Assembly: GCF_032773895.1 (NCBI RefSeq)
Contig: NZ_CP120416.1
Span: 1 to 64,000 of the forward strand
From: Teredinibacter sp. KSP-S5-2
GTDB taxonomy: Bacteria; Pseudomonadota; Gammaproteobacteria; Pseudomonadales; Cellvibrionaceae
Direction of reading: 5' to 3'
DNA: 64,000 nt
Made by a program: the position numbers and the translations under genes. The notes under the pieces were generated by a model. It searched no databases. It had not been told where the DNA came from and saw nothing but the letters and a program-made list of their open reading frames with translations. Positions 58,792 through 64,000 of the stretch are shown piece by piece. How positions within the stretch are numbered: position 1 is the stretch's first letter; every line of letters begins with the position of its first letter.

Positions 58792-60144
58792 ATGCTTATT
58801 ACGTCAGATAAAAAAATTGCGATAGTCGGACTCGGTATTACCGGGATGTCCGTTGCGCGCTATTTGTCTCGGCGTGGTATGGCATTTTGTGCGTTTGATA
58901 CCCGAACGGATCACCCTAGCTTTTCTGAGTATCGAGCAGCGTTTCCTCAGAATGAATTGCATTGTGGTGACATTCCTGAAGGTGCGTTGGATCATTTTTA
59001 TGAGCTGGTCGTTAGCCCTGGGATATCAATCAAAGAACCGTATATTGATTGTGCTGCGAAAGCTGGCGTGTCCGTAATTGGGGACGTTGAATTATTTTTG
59101 CGAGAAGTTTCCAAGCCCGTAGTTGGAATTACTGGTTCCAATGGGAAAACTTCCGTTACCACGTTGATGGGATTGTGTGCCGAAGCGGCCGGAATCAATG
59201 TGGCGGTGGGGGGCAATATTGGTGTCCCTGCATTGGATTTGTTTGAGCAAAATGCGGATTTATATGTTTTGGAGCTTTCCAGTTTTCAATTGGAAACGAC
59301 TAAAAAAGGTGGGTTGACGGTAGCGTGTAATTTAAATCTGTCTCCCGACCATATGGATCGGTACGCGACTTATCCTCAATATGTTGCGGCAAAGCAAAGG
59401 ATTTTCTTTGGGGCAAAAAATGTTGTTTATAACCTCTTAGACCCTTTGACTCAGCCGCCGGTAATTGATGGCGTGGTGCGCCGAGGCTTCGCCAGCCGGA
59501 AAATAACGGAAGAAGGCGAGCAGCAGTTCGTATTTGATCGTGATTCAGGGCAGTTGCTGGTGGCAAAAGTACCTGTGTTACATGAAAGCGAATTGGCAAC
59601 CAAGGGTTTACACAATATCGAAAACAGCCTTGCTGTAATCGCGATATGTGACGCGCTCAATATCCCAATGGAGGCGGTTGTTCGCGTACTCAAAGAATTT
59701 AAAGGCTTAGCGCATCGTTGTGAATATGTTGCATCAAAAAATGATATTGATTTTATTAACGATTCCAAAGCAACCAATATCGGTGCGGCAGTTGCGGCCA
59801 TTAACAGTTTTAAACAATTAGGGAAAAAGATAACCCTGATCGCCGGTGGTGATGGCAAGGGTGTGAGTTTTGACGATTTTGGTAAATGTGTTTCCCAAGA
59901 TGTCGAAAACTTAATCCTGATTGGACGTGATGCCGCAATTATTGGTGAAACGGTATCGGGTGGTATCAATAAAGTTTCCGCATTAACAATGAAGGAAGCT
60001 GTTGAAAAAGCGTATTCGCTAACCAGTGGGCAGGGAGTGGTGTTGCTGTCTCCCGCATGTGCGTCCTTTGATATGTATTCAGGCTACGAGCAGCGTGGTC
60101 AGGATTTTAAACGCTGTGTAAGTGAACTGGTGGCATCGTGTTAG
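58792..60144 (+). CDS. murD: UDP-MurNAc-L-Ala:D-Glu ligase
   Basis: A 450-residue Mur ligase that adds D-glutamate. The N-terminal GLGITGMSVARYL dinucleotide-like fold, the ATP-binding GSNGKTS and the C-terminal LLSPACASFDMYSGYEQRGQDF are clear. It follows mraY after 3 bp and overlaps the possible GTG start of ftsW by 7 bp. Confidence 0.97.
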   Translation: MLITSDKKIAIVGLGITGMSVARYLSRRGMAFCAFDTRTDHPSFSEYRAAFPQNELHCGDIPEGALDHFYELVVSPGISIKEPYIDCAAKAGVSVIGDVELFLREVSKPVVGITGSNGKTSVTTLMGLCAEAAGINVAVGGNIGVPALDLFEQNADLYVLELSSFQLETTKKGGLTVACNLNLSPDHMDRYATYPQYVAAKQRIFFGAKNVVYNLLDPLTQPPVIDGVVRRGFASRKITEEGEQQFVFDRDSGQLLVAKVPVLHESELATKGLHNIENSLAVIAICDALNIPMEAVVRVLKEFKGLAHRCEYVASKNDIDFINDSKATNIGAAVAAINSFKQLGKKITLIAGGDGKGVSFDDFGKCVSQDVENLILIGRDAAIIGETVSGGINKVSALTMKEAVEKAYSLTSGQGVVLLSPACASFDMYSGYEQRGQDFKRCVSELVASC

Positions 60145-61277
60145 GGCATAGAGAAGCAGTACAAAGCATGAATGTGCAGAGCCTTAACTATGCGTTGCTT
60201 GCTGCAACAGCAGCATTGTTGAGTATTGGTTTGATTGCTGTTGCGACCAGCTCACTGGATTTTGCCGCTGCGAACTACGGCGACCCATGGATCTTTGTAA
60301 AAAAACAATCGGTTTATATGTGCATGGGGCTGGTTGGGGCTTTGTTCATCGCTTCTGTTCCTATGAGAATTTGGGAGAAGTATGCGAGTGCGTTGCTATT
60401 GCTTGCTTTACTGCTGTTGGCGGTTGTTCTGGTACCGGGAATTGGCAAAACCGTTAATGGGAGCCGTCGTTGGTTAAATCTTGGTTTTTTAACTATGCAG
60501 GCCTCGGAGATAGCAAAATTTTGCTTAATTATTTATTTCGCAAGTTACCTGTCGAGAAAGTCCGATGAGGTTCGGCATCAGTGGTTTGGCTTTATCAAAC
60601 TGATTTTTATTTTGGGTATGGTGGTATTGCTGCTATTACTGGAACCGGATTTTGGTAGCTCGGTGGTTATTGCTACGACGTTGGCCGGCATGATGTTTCT
60701 AGCTGGTGTGCCGTTATTTCGCTTCATGACTTTGGCGGCGGTAGGAGGCGGCGGTTTTGTTGCCATGATTTGGTCGTCGCCTTACCGATGGGAAAGGCTA
60801 GTGGCTTTTATGGATCCGTGGGCTCGACAGTTTGATAGTGGTTATCAGCTGGTACAGTCGCTTATTGCTTTTGGTCGAGGTGAATGGCTCGGCGTTGGCC
60901 TGGGAAATAGTTTACAAAAATTGTTTTTTTTGCCGGAAGCGCATACGGATTTTATTTTCGCCATATTGGCAGAAGAATTTGGTCTGTTAGGTGTGTTATG
61001 CCTGATTGGGTTATACATCTATTTTGTGTACAAAATATTACATATCGCTAAACAGGCTGGTGAACAAAATCGACTGTTTAGCGCATATTTGGCGTTTGGT
61101 ATTGGCCTTATGTTGGCCATTCAAAGCTTTTTTAATATGGGTGTCGCCAGTGGATTGCTGCCAACTAAAGGGCTGACTTTGCCTTTCATTAGTTATGGCG
61201 GGAGTAGTTTGCTGATAACGTTTGGCTTGATCGCTTTGGTTTTTCGTGTGCACTGGGAGTTAAAAAATGCCAAGTAA
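60138..61277 (+). CDS. ftsW: Septal peptidoglycan glycosyltransferase FtsW
   Basis: A SEDS-family polymerase (379 residues from GTG 60138; 369 from ATG 60168) with about ten membrane helices. It polymerises lipid II at the septum in complex with FtsI. Family motifs include GSRRWLNLG, EPDFGSSVVI, HTDFIFAILAEEFG and LPFISYGGSSL. The GTG start has a GGTGG-like site inside murD, whereas the ATG lacks one, so the longer form is slightly favoured. Confidence 0.95.
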   Translation: MLGHREAVQSMNVQSLNYALLAATAALLSIGLIAVATSSLDFAAANYGDPWIFVKKQSVYMCMGLVGALFIASVPMRIWEKYASALLLLALLLLAVVLVPGIGKTVNGSRRWLNLGFLTMQASEIAKFCLIIYFASYLSRKSDEVRHQWFGFIKLIFILGMVVLLLLLEPDFGSSVVIATTLAGMMFLAGVPLFRFMTLAAVGGGGFVAMIWSSPYRWERLVAFMDPWARQFDSGYQLVQSLIAFGRGEWLGVGLGNSLQKLFFLPEAHTDFIFAILAEEFGLLGVLCLIGLYIYFVYKILHIAKQAGEQNRLFSAYLAFGIGLMLAIQSFFNMGVASGLLPTKGLTLPFISYGGSSLLITFGLIALVFRVHWELKNAK

Positions 61278-62340
61278 GCACGTATTGATCATGGCAGGTG
61301 GCACCGGGGGACATGTATATCCAGGTCTGGCGGTTGCAAAAAAATTTATGGAACGGGGCTATCGCCCGTTTTGGTTGGGAACCAATACTGGGATTGAAGC
61401 CAGGTTGGTACCTGAAAATGATATCGAGTTGAAAACCATTAAGGTAAAAGGTATTCGTGGAAAAGGGCTTGTGACCAAGTTGATGTCGCCGTTTTGGGTA
61501 TTTAGTGCCGTCTTGCAGGCAAGAAAAGTATTGCGAGATATTCAACCCGAGTGTGTTGTTGGTTTCGGTGGTTATGCGTCCGGACCGGGTGGTGTGGCAG
61601 CTTATTTAATGGGTATTCCTCTGGTTATTCATGAGCAAAATGCGGTCGCGGGAACAACAAATAAATTACTGGCAAATTTTGCCAATAAAGTTGTTGAAGC
61701 TTTTCCCAAAACAATCCCTGATGCGGAGTGTGTTGGTAACCCGGTAAGAAAAGAAATTGTTGCTATTGATTCACCAGAAATCCGGTTGGCGAATCGAGGA
61801 AACACATTAAACGTTTTAGTGATTGGCGGTAGTTTGGGTGCTAGGGCACTTAATCAGTTTGTTCCTGAGGCCTTGGCAAAGCTCAAGAATGAAACAGAAT
61901 TATCTATCAAGCATCAGACGGGAAAGGGTGTGAGTGCAGATATACAGCAAGCCTATGATGAGCATGAGTTGCGCTGTATAGCGAGTGAATATATTGATGA
62001 TATGGCAGAGGCGTTTTCCTGGGCGGATTTTATTATTTGTCGGTCTGGAGCCTTAACTGTTTCAGAAGTGGCCTGTGTGGGATTGCCGGGATTGTTTATC
62101 CCTTTCCCTTACGCCATTGATGATCATCAAACAAAAAATGCAGTTCAACTGGAAAGTGTCGGCGCTGGTGTGATTATGCAACAAGCAGAAGTAACAGCAG
62201 AAACCTTGGCGCAGTGTATTCGTGAAAACTTTCTGGATAGGACACGCCTGACGGAAATGGCAATTAATGCAAGAAAGACTGCAATACCCAATGCAGATAA
62301 AAAAATTGTTTCAATATGTGAGGCCCTGATCAATGCCTAA
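61267..62340 (+). CDS. murG: Lipid II synthase MurG
   Basis: A 357-residue GT-B glycosyltransferase that adds GlcNAc to lipid I on the inner face of the membrane. The N-terminal [14 protein letters not shown] loop, [21 protein letters not shown] and the C-terminal [17 protein letters not shown]-GlcNAc-binding region are intact. It overlaps ftsW by 11 bp and murC by 8 bp. Confidence 0.97.
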   Translation: MPSKHVLIMAGGTGGHVYPGLAVAKKFMERGYRPFWLGTNTGIEARLVPENDIELKTIKVKGIRGKGLVTKLMSPFWVFSAVLQARKVLRDIQPECVVGFGGYASGPGGVAAYLMGIPLVIHEQNAVAGTTNKLLANFANKVVEAFPKTIPDAECVGNPVRKEIVAIDSPEIRLANRGNTLNVLVIGGSLGARALNQFVPEALAKLKNETELSIKHQTGKGVSADIQQAYDEHELRCIASEYIDDMAEAFSWADFIICRSGALTVSEVACVGLPGLFIPFPYAIDDHQTKNAVQLESVGAGVIMQQAEVTAETLAQCIRENFLDRTRLTEMAINARKTAIPNADKKIVSICEALINA

Positions 62341-63754
62341 TCCAGATATTTATCGCGTTCCTGAAATGCGACGTATAAAACGAATTCATTTTGTCGGCAT
62401 TGGCGGTGCTGGGATGAGTGGTATTGCTGAAGTGTTACTGAATCAGGGATATCAAATTTCCGGGTCTGATCTAAAAGAGTCTGATGTGACCAAGCGTTTA
62501 TCTGCGATGGGTGCAAAAGTGTATATCGGTCATCATGGAGAGAATATTCAAGACGTTCATGTGGTGGTGAGTTCCAGCGCGGTAACAAGTGGTAATCCCG
62601 AGTTGGTTGAGGCAAAAGAGCAACGTATCCCCATCGTCCGTCGTGCGGAAATGTTGGGCGAGTTAATGCGTTATCGCCACGGAATTGCGGTTGCCGGTAC
62701 TCATGGTAAAACAACAACAACCAGTTTAATTGCCTCCATTCTTGCTGCTGGGGGGAAAGACCCAACGTTTGTGATTGGTGGTTTGCTCAATAGCGCAGGT
62801 TGTAATGCACGATTAGGTGAGAGTGAGTATTTAGTCGCAGAAGCGGACGAGAGCGATGCCTCTTTTCTTCACTTGCAACCAATGGTGTCTGTTGTCACTA
62901 ATATCGATGCCGATCATATGGAAACCTATGGCGGCGATTTTGAAACGTTAAAAAGAACATTTATTGAATTCTTACATAACCTTCCGTTTTACGGGTTAGC
63001 GGTGATGTGTGGCGACGATCCGGTAGTGAAAGAAATTATGCCGCAGGTTTCCAGAGCTATTGTGACCTATGGTTTTTCGGAAGACTGTGATTACCGAATT
63101 TATGATGTAAAACAGAACGCACGCAAAACCGAGTTTAAAGTTGAGCGTCCAGGTTCCGTACCAGACCTGGAGTTGGTTGTGAACTTACCCGGTGTTCATA
63201 ATGCACTGAATGCAACTGCCGCAGTGGCCGTGGCCCTGGATGAAGGGGTGAGTGATGAAGCAATCAAACAAGGCCTGGCTGAGTTTTCTGGAGTTGGTCG
63301 ACGTTTTCAGGACTATGGCACTTATGATCTTGATGATGGCGATGTCATGCTCGTTGATGATTACGGGCACCATCCAACAGAAGTGGCGGCAACCATTTCT
63401 GCGGTGAGAGAAGGCTGGCCGGATCGCCGCTTGGTGATGGTATATCAACCGCATAGATACACTCGAACACGAGATCTGTATGAAGACTTCGTCGATGTGT
63501 TATCCACCGTCGATCAATTAATTCTGTTGGAAGTGTATTCCGCAGGAGAGGAAAAAATTCAAGGTGCGGATGGTCGACACTTGAGTCGAAGTATTCGAAC
63601 CCGCGGTGTGGTTGATCCGATATTTGTTGAAGGAATCGAAGCCGTGCCTGCCGTTATAAAAGACATTGTTCAGGCTGGTGATATTGTGATTACTCAGGGA
63701 GCGGGTAATGTTGGTGCTCTTGCTAAAGAGCTGGCAAAAAGAAAGATGAAATAG
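62333..63754 (+). CDS. murC: UDP-MurNAc:L-Ala ligase
   Basis: A 473-residue Mur ligase that adds the first stem residue, L-alanine. The N-terminal [16 protein letters not shown], the ATP-binding [19 protein letters not shown] and [10 protein letters not shown] are all family-typical. It overlaps murG by 8 bp. In E. coli the next genes are ddlB, ftsQ, ftsA and ftsZ; only the start of ddl is inside the window. Confidence 0.97.
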   Translation: MPNPDIYRVPEMRRIKRIHFVGIGGAGMSGIAEVLLNQGYQISGSDLKESDVTKRLSAMGAKVYIGHHGENIQDVHVVVSSSAVTSGNPELVEAKEQRIPIVRRAEMLGELMRYRHGIAVAGTHGKTTTTSLIASILAAGGKDPTFVIGGLLNSAGCNARLGESEYLVAEADESDASFLHLQPMVSVVTNIDADHMETYGGDFETLKRTFIEFLHNLPFYGLAVMCGDDPVVKEIMPQVSRAIVTYGFSEDCDYRIYDVKQNARKTEFKVERPGSVPDLELVVNLPGVHNALNATAAVAVALDEGVSDEAIKQGLAEFSGVGRRFQDYGTYDLDDGDVMLVDDYGHHPTEVAATISAVREGWPDRRLVMVYQPHRYTRTRDLYEDFVDVLSTVDQLILLEVYSAGEEKIQGADGRHLSRSIRTRGVVDPIFVEGIEAVPAVIKDIVQAGDIVITQGAGNVGALAKELAKRKMK

Positions 63755-63767
63755 GCCTGGATGAGAG

Positions 63768-64000
63768 ATGACCTATAAAAAAGTGCCGAGTATTGAAAGT
63801 GACGCTTTTGGAACAGTTGCCGTACTGTACGGCGGTTTGTCTGCGGAGCGCGATATTTCGTTGCAAAGCGGTAATGCGGTATTGCAAGCGCTGCAAGCAA
63901 AAAGTGTTCACGCGATCGGTGTGGATGTGGATAAAAATATTATTTCCCGATTGCAGGAAATTAATCCAGACAGAGTTTTTATTGCATTGCATGGTGTGGG
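63768..64000 (+). CDS. ddl: D-alanine:D-alanine ligase (N-terminal part, cut by window edge)
   Basis: From ATG 63768 the frame stays open to the right edge, giving 77 residues. VAVLYGGLSAERDISLQSG is the Ddl N-terminal ATP-grasp signature (GG-x-SAER-x-(I/V)S), and FIALHG(V)G is the next conserved segment. The enzyme makes D-Ala-D-Ala for MurF. It follows murC after 13 bp. The remaining roughly three quarters of the gene are outside the window. Confidence 0.93.
   Translation, partial: MTYKKVPSIESDAFGTVAVLYGGLSAERDISLQSGNAVLQALQAKSVHAIGVDVDKNIISRLQEINPDRVFIALHGV

Overview
The window is a chromosomal core region of a gammaproteobacterium. Gene content and order (prfA-prmC, gatCAB, mreBCD-maf-rng-yhdP, the lptCAB-rpoN-ptsN-rapZ-ptsO cluster, murA-hisG-hisD, argC/bactofilin/erpA, and the mraZ-rsmH-ftsL-ftsI-murEF-mraY-murD-ftsW-murGC-ddl division and cell wall cluster) resemble the Pseudomonas/Cellvibrio/Saccharophagus side of the class. 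Base composition looks moderate (mid-40s % GC by eye). The large TonB-dependent receptor and the PilZ, GGDEF-like and DUF1631 proteins fit a marine, Cellvibrionales-like bacterium, but the genus cannot be fixed from the sequence alone. I saw no insertion sequence, prophage, CRISPR array or tRNA.

Layout. 1-1.4 kb: end of prfA, then prmC and a strong two-way terminator. 1.5-5.4 kb: TonB-dependent receptor and nucleotide-sugar epimerase. 5.5-9.5 kb: RhlB-like helicase, a double-receiver/degenerate-GGDEF regulator, a CysZ-like membrane protein and a PA4642-type small protein. 9.6-12.9 kb: gatB, gatA, gatC. 13.1-21.8 kb: mreB, mreC, mreD, maf, rng, yhdP. 21.7-25.3 kb: a response regulator, a divergent coiled-coil membrane protein + globin pair, and darP. 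25.3-34.6 kb, all on the minus strand: mgtE, ptsO, rapZ, ptsN, rpoN, lptB, lptA, lptC, kdsC, kdsD, yrbG. 34.8-39.1 kb: mlaC, ibaG, murA, hisG, hisD. 39.2-46 kb: PfkB kinase, DUF1631 + PilZ pair, hemL, thiD-like gene, hemJ. 46.3-50.6 kb: argC, DUF6776-type protein, bactofilin, erpA, a DsrE-like exported protein and a TonB_C lipoprotein. 50.7-51.0 kb: the RNase P RNA gene. 51.3-64 kb: the dcw cluster, running off the right edge inside ddl.

Most of the window is cell-envelope work: precursor synthesis (murA, murC-murG, mraY, ddl), septal synthesis (ftsI, ftsL, ftsW), elongation (mreBCD), LPS export and Kdo synthesis (lptABC, kdsC, kdsD), and lipid transport (mlaC, yhdP). Nitrogen-PTS genes sit beside rpoN as usual.

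No clearly new multi-gene system stands out. The points most worth a second look are: (1) mreC appears to lack any ATG/GTG/TTG at its conserved N-terminus and to start at an ATA codon; (2) the conserved yrbG-mla-murA locus keeps only mlaC, without mlaF, mlaE, mlaD and mlaB; (3) hpf is missing between rpoN and ptsN, where an intrinsic terminator sits instead; (4) an uncharacterised coiled-coil membrane protein + globin operon lies next to a divergent response regulator; (5) there is a good IscR type-1-like site in the erpA promoter and a textbook four-repeat MraZ operator; (6) key residues are altered in the ThiD-like kinase and in the FtsI SxN motif.
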